Positions 35,601 to 44,800 of a DNA stretch of 64,000 nt are shown here, piece after piece. The stretch lies in NCBI GenBank assembly GCA_958450365.1, contig CAUEEP010000914.1:744001-808000 (forward strand). The letters are read 5' to 3'. The translations under genes and the position numbers were made by a program. Source of the stretch: Mesorhabditis belari. Its lineage: Eukaryota > Nematoda > Chromadorea > Rhabditida > Rhabditidae. The stretch's first letter is position 1. Every line of letters begins with the position of its first letter. The notes under the pieces were generated by a model. The model was not told where the DNA came from, ran no database searches, and worked only from the letters and a program-made list of their open reading frames with translations.

Positions 35601-36457
35601 TCTAACAATACCAAGAATATTGAAATTGGAAAACCCAAGGCCGAGATATTTGAATTCGAAGTTAGTGGGCAATGGCAAACGAGCACGGCGCGATCAAATG
35701 CCTCAAAATCTTCAATTCTGCAGGTGTTTGTCAACCCGGCTCTTCCACTTCTCCATCATCATCAACGAGTCGATCCGAGGGTGAATCCCCAATATCCGAG
35801 CCACTCAATCTCGCTGAAACAAAGACAGAGTTGAGAGAAGAAAGCGAGAAAAAAGTCAAGCAAGAGGTGGGATTTTGGAATTTCGTTAACGGATTTCACT
35901 AGATATTGAAGGCTAAGTTTTGGTTTAAAATTTGTAGAAAGGCAAAGAAAGGCCAAGAAAGGCCTGGATCTAGACCTGCTTCAGATCTAGACCTCCTTCA
36001 GACCTGCTTCAGATCTAGCTTCAGATCTAGCTTCAGATCTAGACCTCCTTCAGATCTCCAGACCTGTTTCAGATCTAGACCTGCTTCAGATCTGCTTCAG
36101 ATCTCTAGACCTGCTTCAGATCTAGACCTGGCACTACAACCACTTGGAAGCAATGGGGTACCAGGTCCCGGCCAGGATGCCTGTTTTCTGGAAACGCGAG
36201 AGCCGGGTGCACTTTAGCCGTCCCTTTTCCGTCGCATCTCTCCTCCTGGAGCGCTGAAGCAGATCTAGAACTGCTTCAGACCTGCTTCAGATCTAGACCT
36301 GCTTCTGCTCCTTGCTTTTAGTTCAACCTCTACTGCAGCCTAAGTACAGTAGCTTAAGCTGCAGTAGAGGCTCAAGCTCAAGATCTTAGCAACATTTTTC
36401 AACTTAATTTTTCAGCCTCTCCCCAACGCTGACCTCGATGTTGATGTCGATTCGTAG
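23653..36457 (+). CDS. nhr-67: Tailless/TLX-type nuclear hormone receptor
   Basis: Fourteen phase-consistent exons: 23653-23668, 25368-25467, 25709-25813, 28849-28913, 28992-29083, 30695-30832, 30904-30984, 31896-32036, 32573-32636, 34382-34460, 34607-34710, 34966-35118, 35724-35866 and 36416-36457. They give 440 residues. The start [14 protein letters not shown] parallels the short N-terminus of TLX (NR2E1). Residues 14-88 are the DNA-binding domain: four cysteines around CRVC and [10 protein letters not shown], then [17 protein letters not shown], and the family box [20 protein letters not shown]. The ligand-binding domain follows at about 173-335 ([51 protein letters not shown]). An S/P-rich, acidic tail ends DVDVDS. 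I expect a sequence-specific nuclear transcription factor; in C. elegans the orthologue acts in neurons, anchor cell and other lineages. Introns reach 3 kb and are filled with repeats. Confidence 0.93.
23990..24075. repeat. CCTGG and AAGACAGGAC short tandem repeats (nhr-67 intron 1)
   Basis: TGGCCTGGCCTGG then AAGACAGGACAAGACAGGAC; simple tandem units. Confidence 0.8.
24076..24640. other. nhr-67 intron 1, remaining part
   Basis: GGCTTGACTCA repeats at 24118-24180, then mostly unique A/T-rich DNA. A frame from the ATG at 24287 ([14 protein letters not shown]) is open but has no phase that would fit the gene. Confidence 0.4.
24700..25245. mobile_element. Foldback repeat D, copy 1 (nhr-67 intron 1)
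   Basis: Two direct copies of AAAGCCCATAACTTTGTCTA plus ATCATTGTATAGAAGAGATT (24715 and 24898) are followed by the inverted arm (GGTATCATTT-like AGTATCATTTAAAAGCC, ATCTCCTCTATGCAATGATAT, GAAGTTATAGGGCTTT). The same unit occurs at 31095-31800 in another nhr-67 intron. Confidence 0.65.
25368..28913 (+). CDS. nhr-67: nhr-67 DNA-binding-domain exons 2-4
   Basis: Exons 25368-25467, 25709-25813 and 28849-28913 encode both zinc fingers and the start of the C-terminal extension. The first donor splits the lysine codon of GFFK. All eight zinc-ligand cysteines are present. Two positions differ from the pattern I expect: VCDD replaces the usual VCGD in finger 1, and the P-box is CDGCAG rather than the CDGCSG of vertebrate TLX. 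A five-residue GVGEE insertion precedes RCLVDK. The 3-kb intron before the last exon carries two satellites and the tRNA-bearing foldback element. Confidence 0.9.
25575..25665. repeat. (TACTATG)n microsatellite
   Basis: TACTATGTACTATG units in the intron between exons 25368-25467 and 25709-25813. Confidence 0.95.
25985..26372. repeat. 20-bp satellite, unit CCAGTGCTTAGCTGGCTTAT
   Basis: About nineteen tandem copies. Three stray copies of the same unit occur at 23710-23765, on the far side of the first exon, so this family spans two introns. Confidence 0.95.
26373..26919. other. nhr-67 intron 3, unique A/T-rich part
   Basis: No array, RNA or exon that I can support; T-rich and A-rich tracts only. 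Confidence 0.4.
26920..27565. repeat. About 25-bp satellite built on CAGTACTAATAGCAGGCTAC
   Basis: Tandem GTAACCAGTACTAACAGTAGG-like units with the CTACAGTA core. Near 27340-27480 the orientation flips (GCTACAGTAGC, GGCTGCTGTTAGTACTGG), making an inverted junction. Confidence 0.9.
27566..28142. other. nhr-67 intron 3, with GGCAGCTATAGATCTAAGCT units at 28030-28110
   Basis: Three copies of an 18-20-bp GGCAGCTATAGATCTAAGCT-type unit; otherwise unique A/T-rich DNA. Confidence 0.5.
28282..28361 (+). pseudogene. tRNA-like module in left arm of foldback copy 2
   Basis: GGTGGCCGAGTGGTAGTGAG resembles the box A of Ser/Leu tRNAs and TGGTTCGAGTCC is a clear box B, with a long variable region between. 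The T-stem has at least one mismatch, so function as a tRNA is unlikely. Confidence 0.5.
28568..28645 (-). pseudogene. tRNA-like module in right arm of foldback copy 2
   Basis: Reverse complement of the left-arm module with substitutions (box B CTGGTTCGAATCCGGTAG, box A region TGGCTGAATGGTAGTGAG). Confidence 0.5.
29408..29565. repeat. (TTC)n/(GAA)n tract (nhr-67 intron 5)
   Basis: CTTCTTCTT with CTCC and CCCC interruptions; open frames here (poly-L, poly-K) are repeat artefacts. Confidence 0.95.
29740..30640. other. nhr-67 intron 5, degenerate repeats
   Basis: TTGATCTAGAGCCAATCC/AAGTCTTGGATCTAG words (29755-29960) and GATCGGTTTAGAGTCAG units (30360-30420); no coding signal. Confidence 0.5.
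30904..35118 (+). CDS. nhr-67: nhr-67 ligand-binding-domain exons 7-12
   Basis: Exons 30904-30984, 31896-32036, 32573-32636, 34382-34460, 34607-34710 and 34966-35118. The first holds the helix 3 region ([21 protein letters not shown]). The next pair give [14 protein letters not shown] and [17 protein letters not shown]. The 34382 exon uses an unusual TTCCAG acceptor, preferred over an upstream TCTAG because only it avoids a stop and gives the [14 protein letters not shown] block. The last ones carry [19 protein letters not shown] and RLIGDLLAP, matching the end of TLX-type LBDs. Confidence 0.88.
31095..31800. mobile_element. Foldback repeat D, copy 2 (nhr-67 intron 7)
   Basis: It repeats the 24700 element in the same order: forward arm (GCCCATAACTTTGTCTAGAG), inverted arm (AATCTCCTCTATGCAATGAT), then a second forward and inverted pair (31490-31790). 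Both copies lie in introns of the same gene. Confidence 0.65.
32285..32565. repeat. TTACAGTAGGC 11-16-bp satellite (nhr-67 intron 8)
   Basis: Tandem CTTACAGTAGGCTTA units running up to 15 nt from the acceptor of exon 32573-32636. Confidence 0.95.
32930..34312. repeat. Composite satellites of intron 9: CTAGCCTTAG, GGCTACCGTAAGCC, GTAGCCTACCGTAAG
   Basis: Three successive arrays (32930-33010, 33025-33200, 33620-34312) share the TACCGTA word but have different unit lengths. The last includes a 33-bp higher-order unit with CTCTCTACCAAAGTAGCC. 33201-33615 between them is unique T-rich DNA. Confidence 0.85.
34503..34550. repeat. Perfect 48-bp palindrome (nhr-67 intron 10)
   Basis: TTTTCAGAAATTGAGTCTGA and its exact inverse TCAGACTCAATTTCTGAAAA meet without a spacer at TTCTAGAA (centre between 34526 and 34527). 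Every one of the 24 base pairs matches. Confidence 0.95.
35195..35680. mobile_element. Foldback repeat E (nhr-67 intron 12)
   Basis: Arms of about 160 bp: AACTTTGAACTCAAATATCT and GATGCGCCAAGTCTTTTTCT at the left are inverted at the right (AGAAAGACTTCGCGCATC, AGATATTTGAATTCGAAGTT). The spacer holds three CAATCAACAAAGCCAGCCC units. The high symmetry creates overlapping open frames on both strands that I reject as genes. Confidence 0.65.
35965..36300. repeat. CTTCAGATCTAGACCTG 17-bp satellite split by a GC-rich insert
   Basis: CTTCAGATCTAGACCTG units at 35965-36140 and again at 36255-36300. The 36145-36250 insert is GC-rich, contains GGTACCAGGTCCCGGCC and GAGAGCCGGGTGCAC, and can pair CCCGGC with GCCGGG. 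I do not recognise it. Confidence 0.7.
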
Positions 36458-37126
36458 AAAATTTTGAAATTATCTCATTCTATGCATTTCAAATGTTCTG
36501 GTCGATTTCTTTTTCCTCTTGCCTATCATTTTTCTTTGATCTTAGCCAAAAAGCTTTTATAATTTAAGCATTTTATTTTATTCTATGTGTGTAAAGAAAT
36601 ATTATTCGCGTGCTTGGTACTCTTCACTCAAGACACGTTATTAGAACCATATTAGAACCATATTAGAACTAAAAACACTTTCTTCAATAGCCGACTGACT
36701 CGGAATCTTTGGGCTTTGAGCAATTTTCACACAAGATCGACAATTGAATTAAAAGCGACGATAAAAAAAAAACAGAAAAACAGAAAAACAGAAAAACAGA
36801 AACAATTTCGTCCTAATTAGGACACAACTTTCACACAAATGAGAGGAAAGCAGAAAAAAAATGAAAGATAACCAAACCAAATGAACAACAGTTGCCTTAT
36901 ATAGGCTTTAACCCAAGACACTCAGCTAACCAGCTACAAAAACAATAAATGATTTGGGCGCGAGATAGAATGAAGGCGCACCGATTTCCTCAATATTTCT
37001 CCAATTTTTTAGGCTGCCAGAGTTAGGCAACTTTTTCGTGGCTATTTGCCACAACGACCATGGCAAAACTAGCCAATTAATTTTTCTTTTGAGTCGATCA
37101 AACTTGAAACTTGAACTTTATCAAAT
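36458..37126. other. nhr-67 3' flank
   Basis: No gene seen. An (ACAGAAAA)n run lies at 36770-36800 and an isolated AATAAA at 36943. I cannot place the real poly(A) site. Confidence 0.4.
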
Positions 37127-37177
37127 GGGGAGCGTTGACGAGGAAAAGGTCAGCAGAAATACGGAAATACGGTGATT
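37127..37177 (+). repeat. 51-bp exact copy of a hum-7 exon/intron junction
   Basis: This stretch is identical over 51 nt to the reverse complement of 51532-51582. There it comprises the last 22 nt of a hum-7 IQ-motif exon, the donor GTCAGC and the following intron. Here it abuts the (TAA)n tail of the LINE fragment and has no gene context. Confidence 0.9.
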
Positions 37178-37729
37178 ATAATAATAATAATAATACTTTA
37201 TTCAAACGATAAAGTGAAAGAAAGCATAGAGAAATGCACAGTGATACTTAATCATACAATACATACTGAAATCAATAAGCCAATTAATAATGATTTGATC
37301 TGTCTTCGCACTTAGCGCAGATCACAACCCGCTTCCACATTTACTGAGGCAGAAGTGTAGTTGTCGTAGCCGATGATACTCCGATGGCCGGGCTGGGGCG
37401 CTCGGACAATAAGCCAATTACTTACGGCAAAGAGCCACTAGATCTAAAGCATCGATACGTTTCTTGAATATGAAAAGCGACTGAATTTCTCGTATGTCGT
37501 TTGGGAGCAAGTTCCATAATCTAGCGGCTCTAACGGGAAATGAATTTGATAAAGAGGCATTGGAAGCAAAGGGAATTTGCAAAAGGAATGAGCCACTTCT
37601 GGGCCCTGACCACGGTTTAAATTTGAAAAAGTCTATAAACAAAGGGCTAATTGGGTAAAGGAAATTGATGATATTGGATTGGTTAATTGAAAACTGCGAG
37701 CTATGTGACAGTTTGAGGACTTTCTTCAA
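37178..37729 (-). mobile_element. 5'-truncated non-LTR retrotransposon (LINE) 3' end
   Basis: On the minus strand the last 103 codons end SNSFPVRAARLWNLLPNDIR then EIQSLFIFKKRI. This is the signature of the reverse-transcriptase C-terminus in CR1/RTE-like LINEs (FPxRAxxLWNxLPxxIR). It is followed by a 3' UTR, an AATAAA at 37197-37202 (minus) and a (TTA)n tail at 37178-37195. The catalytic domains are missing, so it is a dead 5'-truncated copy. Confidence 0.8.
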
Positions 37730-37880
37730 AAGAAACCCATTTTGGTGTCAATGGAAAAATTGTAGTGTTCTTGGTGCGGCCGCGTAATCGCTCGTCATCT
37801 GGCGCAGGGCTTTTACATAACCCCCTTCCCTGTCGCTTTGCGAATCTAATCTGGCCGGCTTCGAATCCTCAAATTGGACA
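37690..37880. repeat. MITE C arm joined to a GCGGCCGC-containing dispersed repeat
   Basis: 37690-37760 matches one arm of MITE C (TTCAAAAGAAACCCATTTTG). 37770-37880 (GTGCGGCCGCGTAATCGCTC, GGCGCAGGGCTTTTACATAA) recurs inverted at 51340-51470 and, more diverged, at 61225-61290. Confidence 0.65.
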
Positions 37881-38282
37881 AAAATAAAACACGACGAAAG
37901 ACTGAAAAATTCTTTGCTCTGCTTTGCTTTGCTTTGCTCTGCTTTTCTTTGGCCTTTAACTTCTATTATCTTCTTCTGGCTAATCATAAAGATCTTGGTC
38001 TGATTCAGGCCTTGATCTATCGAATTCCAAGGTAAGTTCTATTTGCTTTCTTGGGAGAGGTTTTTAAATTCAACGAATCTACACATTTTATACCTCATTC
38101 AAAAGCTGAATTCAACGCGAAAAAAGAAGAAAAATAGCTTTTGAATTTATATAGTTTTGAAGTTTTTACAAGCATTTTAGTGAGCTCTGTCAGACCTAAA
38201 AAAGTGCCGAAATTGCGTTTCAATAGTTTTTTTTTTGTTTGAAAAAGCTTTCTTTTCAAAAATCTAGTACAAACGTTTCAAT

Positions 38283-39068
38283 GGATAGGCTAATTTCCGC
38301 AATTTTCTTTTGCGCAACGGGGCATTTGCGCAACTGGGTCGTTTGCGCAACCAGGTCCTTTACGCAACTCGCCATAACTTTCTTCGAAGTCAGCCAATCT
38401 TTTATGATTTTTGTTTCATTTTGTTGTAGTTATTGAGATCTACAAAATGAAACCAAAATCATAAAGATTGGTCGACCTAGAAGAAAGTTATGGCGAGAGA
38501 AGAGAGTCGCGGGTTGCGGAAACGACCCAGCGGCACAAACGGCCCAGTAGCCCAAACGACCCAGTGGCGCAAACGACCCAGTGGGGCAAGAGATCCAGTA
38601 GCCCAAACGGCCCAGTAGCCCAAACGACCCAGCGGCCCAAACGACCCAGTGGGGCAAGAGATCCAGTGGCCCAAGCGACCCAGTGGGGCAAGAGATCCAG
38701 TAGCCCAAACGACCCAGTGGGGCAAGAGATCCAGTAGCCCAAACGACCCAGTAGGGCAAGAGATCCAGTGGCCCAAGCGACCCAGTGGGGCAAGAGATCC
38801 AGTAGCCCAAACGACCCAGTGGGGCAAGAGATCCAGTAGCCCAAACGACCCAGTAGGGCAAGAGATCCAGTGGCCCAAGCGACCCAGTGGGGCAAGAGAT
38901 CCAGTAGCCCAAACGACCCAGTGGGGCAAGAGATCCAGTAGCCCAAACGACCCAGTAGGGCAAGAGATCCAGTGGCCCAAGCGACCCAGTGGGGCAAAAG
39001 ATCCAGTGGCCGAAACGACCCAGTGGCCCAAACGACCCAGTGGGGCAATTAAAATTGCGGAAATTAGC
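38283..39068. mobile_element. Foldback element expanded by an internal 35-bp satellite
   Basis: The ends ATAGGCTAATTTCCGCAATT and AAAATTGCGGAAATTAGCCTAC are inverted repeats. A second stem, CCATAACTTTCTTC / GAAGAAAGTTATGG with CAAAATGAAACCAAAATCAT, closes a hairpin at about 38370-38495. Between them lie about fifteen copies of a 35-bp unit (GTGGGGCAAGAGATCCAGTA + GCCCAAACGACCCAG). The unit is not a multiple of three and lacks stops, so several frames on both strands remain open for over 150 codons. I do not take these as proteins. Confidence 0.75.
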
Positions 39069-39312
39069 CTACCGCCTAGTTTTTATTGGAGTTTTGCTTT
39101 TGGCGAGTTCCAGTCTTAAGGTACCTTACGATTAATGGATTTGTCAAAATAGATTAGCTGGATAACGATCGATAACAAGCTAGGGTTCTTATTGATCACC
39201 TGGTTCTCTACCTCTAGCCAATCTTGGCCCTGTTTCAATTCTCCAACTCCAGGATAGTTCAATTTAGATCATTTTTCACAAAATAGAGAAAAAAACAATA
39301 GAGCAATAGAAC

Positions 39313-39318
39313 TTTATT
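39313..39318 (-). terminator. Possible hum-7 polyadenylation signal
   Basis: Minus-strand AATAAA about 880 nt after the proposed hum-7 stop codon. No nearer AATAAA was seen, so the 3' UTR would include the GACTTTAAA array. Confidence 0.3.
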
Positions 39319-39544
39319 CACAAATAATGACTTAAACCTCAAATTACTTCAACTTAAACCTCAAATTGCTTAAAGGAAGTTAAAGGAAGTTAAAGGAAGT
39401 TAAAAGAAAAGAAAAAGAATACTGTGTTTGTTTTTTTTGAGCACCGTGTCATCCGAAATTCGAAAAATTCGAAAAAATCGCAAAAGAAACAAAAAAGACA
39501 AAGATTTACATAAAAATAAATATAAAATGAGTTAGGAAATCAAA

Positions 39545-40015
39545 TTTTTAAATTTAGAAGACTTTAAATGAATTTAGAAGACTTTAAAAGACTTTAAATG
39601 ACTTTAAATGACTTTAAAAGACGACTTTAAACGACTTTAAATGACTTTAAATGAATTTAAAAGACTTTAAATGACTTTAAAAGACGACTTTAAATGAATT
39701 TAAATGACTTTAAATGACTTTAAACGACTTTAAACGACTTTAAATGGCTTTAAATGACTTTAAATGACTTTAAATGACTTTAAATGAATTTAAAAGACTT
39801 TAAATGACTTTAAAAGACTTTAAATGACTTTAGATGACTTTAAAAGACGACTTTAAACGACTTTAAACGACTTTAAATGAATTTAGAAGACTTTAAAAGG
39901 CCTTTAAAAAACTTTAAACGACTTTAAATGACTTTAAAAGGCCTTTAAAAGACTTTTAAATTCTTTTAAAGACTTTAAATGACTTTAAACGAATTTAAAT
40001 GACTTTAAAACAATT
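39545..40015. repeat. GACTTTAAAT 10-bp satellite
   Basis: About forty tandem GACTTTAAAT/GACTTTAAAA/GAATTTAAAT units in the presumed hum-7 3' UTR or flank. Confidence 0.95.
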
Positions 40016-40196
40016 CCTGGATTTTCGTGTGTGGTTTTTCGAGGCGATAAGTGAAAAACAAGCATAAAACAAGCAAAAAATTAGCATAAAATGAAAAAGA
40101 GCGCATAGATTTGGTCCATTTACACAAGAAAAACCATTGTTATAAAGTAGATTTCCAAAAAAAGAAACATAAAAATGATATTAAATGATATTAAAT

Positions 40197-41808
40197 CTAC
40201 AAAAACACATCGCCTTCGTCGATTCGTTGCAATTTCAGCGAATTCAGCGAATTTTTCGGCGATTTTCGCCCACGAGGCCCTCGGGGGCTAAAGATTTTTT
40301 TGATTTTAGATTTCAAATATATACCTAGATATGTAGCTTTGATGTTAGATAGGAAAAGTTGTAATATTGATGTAGAATTGCGCTTAATGAGCAGGATAAT
40401 GTATAGCTAATGAAAGGCTAATGTAAGGCTGTAGTAAGGCTAATGTAAGGCTAATGTAAGGCTGTAGTAAGGCTAATGTAAGGCTAATGTAAGGCTGTAG
40501 TAAGGCTAATGTAAGGCTGATGTAAGGCTGATGTAAGGCTAATGTAAGGCTAATGTAAGGCTGTAGTAAGGCTAATGAAAGGCTGATGTAAGGCTAATGT
40601 AAGGCTGATGTAAGGCTAATGTAAGGCTGATGTAAGGCTGATGTAAGGCTGTAGTAAGGCTAATGTAAGGCTGATGTATAGCTAATGTAAGGCTAATGTA
40701 AGGCTAATGTAAGGCTAATGAAAGGCTAATGAAAGGCTAATGTAAGGCTGTAGTAAGGCTAATGTAAGGCTGATGTAAGGCTGATGTAAGGCTGTAGTAA
40801 GGCTAATGAAAGGCTAATGTAAGGCTAATGTAAGGCTAATGTAAGGCTAATGTAAGGCTGTAGTAAGGCTAATGTAAGGCTAATGTAAGGCTGATGTAAG
40901 GCTAATGTAAAGGGACAAGAGTCAGGCCCAGCTTTCGCCTTCAGAGCTGATCTACCGGCTGCAGGGCTAAACAAGGGACTTATCTGAAGGTTGATCAGCC
41001 CTGAAGCTAGGTCCAGCCTACTGGCTAATTAAGCTATTCAGCAATTTTTGTGTGCCAGTTCAAGCTGGTTCGAATCCAGGTGAAAGCCATGATTGAAACA
41101 GCTTAGAGCCAGTTCAGAGCTAGTTCAGAGCCAGTTCAGAGCCAGCTCAAAGCCAGATTAGAGCCAGCTTAGAGCCAGTTCAGAGCCAGTTCAGAGCCAG
41201 CTCAAAGCCAGATTAGACCCAGTTCAGAGCCAGTTCAGAGCCAGTTCAGAGCCAGTTCAGAGCCAGTTCAGAGCCAGTTCAGAGCCAGTTCAGAGCCAGT
41301 TCAGAGCCAGTTCAGAGCCAGTTCAGAGCCAGCTCAAAGCCAGATTAGAGCCAGTTCAGAGCCAGTTCAGAGCCAGCTTAGAGCGACGATGTAGATATAA
41401 AAACCCATACCGGCTCTTATTCGGGTGATTGAGAAGACCGAAAACGGGTGGCGATGACATGTCAATAGCGAACTCATCTCGACAAGGGGAAAACGATCTG
41501 GAAATGGAAAAGATGGAGAAGATGGAGAAGATGGAGAAGATGGAAAGATCGATTCGTAAACAAATCTCACCGTTCATCTGATGAAGAGAGATCTTCCGAC
41601 GAGGCGACTGGGGCCAGAGAGGGTAACTCGTGCGTTAATTTATCTCTGAAAAATTTGTTAGAAAAGATTTTGTTTGTTTGAAGATATCCAACTTTTCCGT
41701 GGTCAAGAAATCGAGTTGTTCCTCGAAGAGCAGCTTGCATTGTTCGTGTGACTCGGCTGATGGACCTCGACTGATGTGCTCAGTGATCTTTCGAATGTTC
41801 TCTTCCAC
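40197..41808 (-). CDS. hum-7: hum-7 C-terminal tail exons
   Basis: Exons 41693-41808, 41571-41645, 41411-41497 and 40197-40287. They encode a short coiled segment ([35 protein letters not shown]), a serine-rich patch, [10 protein letters not shown] and finally a basic end that closes [11 protein letters not shown]. The last exon is chosen because the phase fits the GTATGG donor at 41409-41410. If that donor is not used, the frame instead runs 18 codons into the GAGCCAGTTCA satellite and stops at 41356-41358. The first choice is favoured but not certain. Confidence 0.7.
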
Positions 41809-44800
41809 CTGAACAAAGAACAACTTAGTATGTACATGTACAATGTACATTCTGTGCTATGTACAAATCTATTAACATCTCTTCTTCGATACCTTTTCTT
41901 GAGCCGCTTCCAACTCGACAATGTTTATGAGAGTGACTCGATATTGTCGGAGTTTCTCCTCGATCAGCGCTTGTACACAAACGGCTTGGCGAGAGACCTA
42001 GATTTTATTTCAGAATTTCAGAACTTCAGAACTTCAGAATCTCAGCTGTTCAGAGAATTTTCTTTAGTCACTTACATCAACTAGTGTATCTTGTGCATGC
42101 ACAGCGTGCTGTCTCCTCATCAGACACGGGCCAAAGATCAGCGCCAAGTTTGAGGCGCCCATCCGATTGACTGGCTCCTGGAATTTCAGCGCATCAACAA
42201 AGGAGGTCTTTGGAATGTGTTGAGCACAAAGTGCACTTGAAAGAGCAATCAAAATCGCTTTAGATTTTGATTGCTTTTAGTTGATTACGGTAGTTGCTTT
42301 ACCGTAGCTTATGCACAAGCTACGGTGAAGCAACTACCGTAATCAACTACTGTAATCAACTACTGTAACCAATACCGTAATCACTAACCGTAACCAATTA
42401 CCGTAACCAACTACCCTAATCCCTACCGTAACCAACTACCGTAATCAGCTACCGTAACCAACTACCGTAATCCCTACCGTGATCAACTACCGTAACCAGC
42501 TACCGTAGTCGCTACCGTAATCCCTACCGTAATCAACTACCGTAACCAGTTACCGTAACCAGCTACCGTAGCCAGCTACCGTAGCCAGTTACCGTAACCA
42601 ACTACCGTAATCCATACCGTAATCAACTACCGTAGTCCCTACCGTAATCAACTACCGTAACCAGCTACCGTAACCTCCTACCGTAATTCCTACCGTAATC
42701 CCTACCGCGATCAGCTACCGAATCAACAACCGTAGTCCCTACCGTAACCAACTATCGTAATCCCTACTGTAATCCCTACCGTAATCACCACCGTAATCAA
42801 TTACCGTAACCACCTACCGTAATTCCTACCGTAATCCCTACTGCGATCAGCTACCGTAACCAACTACCGTAAATCCCTACCGTAATCCCTACCGTAATCC
42901 CCACCGTAATCAACCACCGTAACCAACAACTGTTTTAAAGTCAGGGTACGGTAGCTTTCCCACTTCACATCTTAAGATCAGCCTTAGACGATCTAGATAA
43001 TAACCTGATGAGCCACTCTAGCCAAATGGTACATCAAACGATCCAGCACACATTTATTGTTCTTAGGCAAAAGATCAATCATCACAGAGAGACACCGAAC
43101 TCGTTCAGCCACTGCTGTCACCTCTGTAAACTCGGCTTTAAAGCTCAGCAAACTCGGCTTCAACTCTCACAAACCTGATACATTCAAAAAGTTCTCATAA
43201 AGATCATAAGTGATTAATGGATCCGGGAGTTCTCGAAAGAAGGATTTGACGAGAGTGGAGAGGACGTGCACTGGGATATCATCGACAGTCACTTCATCAA
43301 CACCTGAATACTTTTATCTATGCACTGATTAGCGTACGACTGTCGTAATCTCTTTAAAAAGCTATTTTATCTAACTGTCTACTGTATACAATAGTGTAGT
43401 TTACTTTAGTTAAGCTTTAGATACTGTAGCCTAACTAGGGAAGATCTTAAAATGATCTATCCTATCTTGTTCAGTTTTAAAGAAGCTTTTCCTTAGTGGC
43501 TGAAAGCTTTGGGTTAGTTTTGGCTAGGTAAGTAGCCAGTACAGTAGCTAGTACAGTAGCCAGTACAGTAGCTAGTACAGTAGCTAGTACAGTAGCTAGT
43601 ACAGTAGCCAGTACAGTAGCTAGTACAGTAGCCAGTACAGTAGCTAGTACAGTAGCCAGCCAGTACAGTAGCCACTACAGTAGCCAGTACAGTAGCTAGT
43701 ACAGTAGCCAGGTTAGTTTTAGCTCTTTTGTAAGGCTTTCTAGATTGACCTTCATGTGGTAGAGAGGTAGTACGAGAGACTACAAAGTTCTTGATCTTAG
43801 TTCGACTGTCCTGTTCGACTGACTGTCCAACTGTCCCCCTTGTCCTCCTGAACTGTACTCTAACCTCTAACCACTGTAACTCTAACCTCTAACCATAGCC
43901 TACCGTACCTTAGATTTACTTTACTTCCCGTTCTCTAGCTAGAATACAAGAATCCAAATAAGAGCTTCTCAATAAATGCAAATTTCTCACCGGCAGCCGT
44001 CTCGATGGCTCGTCTTGCCACGCGGACTTGTGCCATGCTCCCACTTTTCCTAAATCGATAATTAGCTTATATTGATAGGCTTATCTTTCAAAGATAAGCT
44101 TCTCAATACAAGCTTCTCAATCTAAGCTTCTCAATACAAGCTCCTCAGTACAAGCTTCTCAATACAAGCTCCTCAATAAGCTTCTCAATCTAAGCTTCTC
44201 AATACAAGCTCCTCAATCTAAGCTCCTCAATACAAGCTTATCAATACAAGCTTCTCAATACAAGCTTCTCAATCTAAGCTTCTCAATACAATCTTCTCAA
44301 TCTAAGCTTCTCAATCTAAGCTTCTCAATCTAAGCTTCTCAATACAAGCTTCTCAATCTAAGCTTCTCAATCTAAGCTTCTCAATCTAAGCTTCTCAATA
44401 CAAGCTTCTCAATCTAAGCTTCTCAATCTAAGCTTCTCAATACAAGCTTATCAATCTAAGCTTCTCAATAGGCTTAAGATCTATTTATTATCTCTTTCAT
44501 CTTCACCGATACAATCCTTCAACGAAAAGCGCCCGCAGCTCGATCGTCGTCAAGAGTTTGTTGAGCACTGCTGGGATTCCCTGGAGAAATTTGCATAATC
44601 AAATTCCGATATTCATAGCTTTATAAACTTAGATTTTAAGCAACTTCTCGAAATTCCAAAAATTTAGATACCTGTTCATCTTCAGCCAACGAGGTGATCG
44701 TGGCGCCGAAAAAGCGACCGCTTGACTGAAATTTTAGAGCTTTTAGAATTTAGAAAAGGGATTAGCAAATTATAGAGCTAGATTAATATCCTTTAAAAGA

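Noticed and set aside
35013..35902. Several overlapping ORFs on both strands near the nhr-67 3' end
   Set aside because: Real coding is limited to exons 34966-35118 and 35724-35866. The rest is foldback repeat E read in different frames.
38430..39119. Five overlapping ORFs of 150-186 codons on both strands
   Set aside because: All lie in the 35-bp satellite within the foldback element; simultaneous openness in several frames marks low stop content, not genes.
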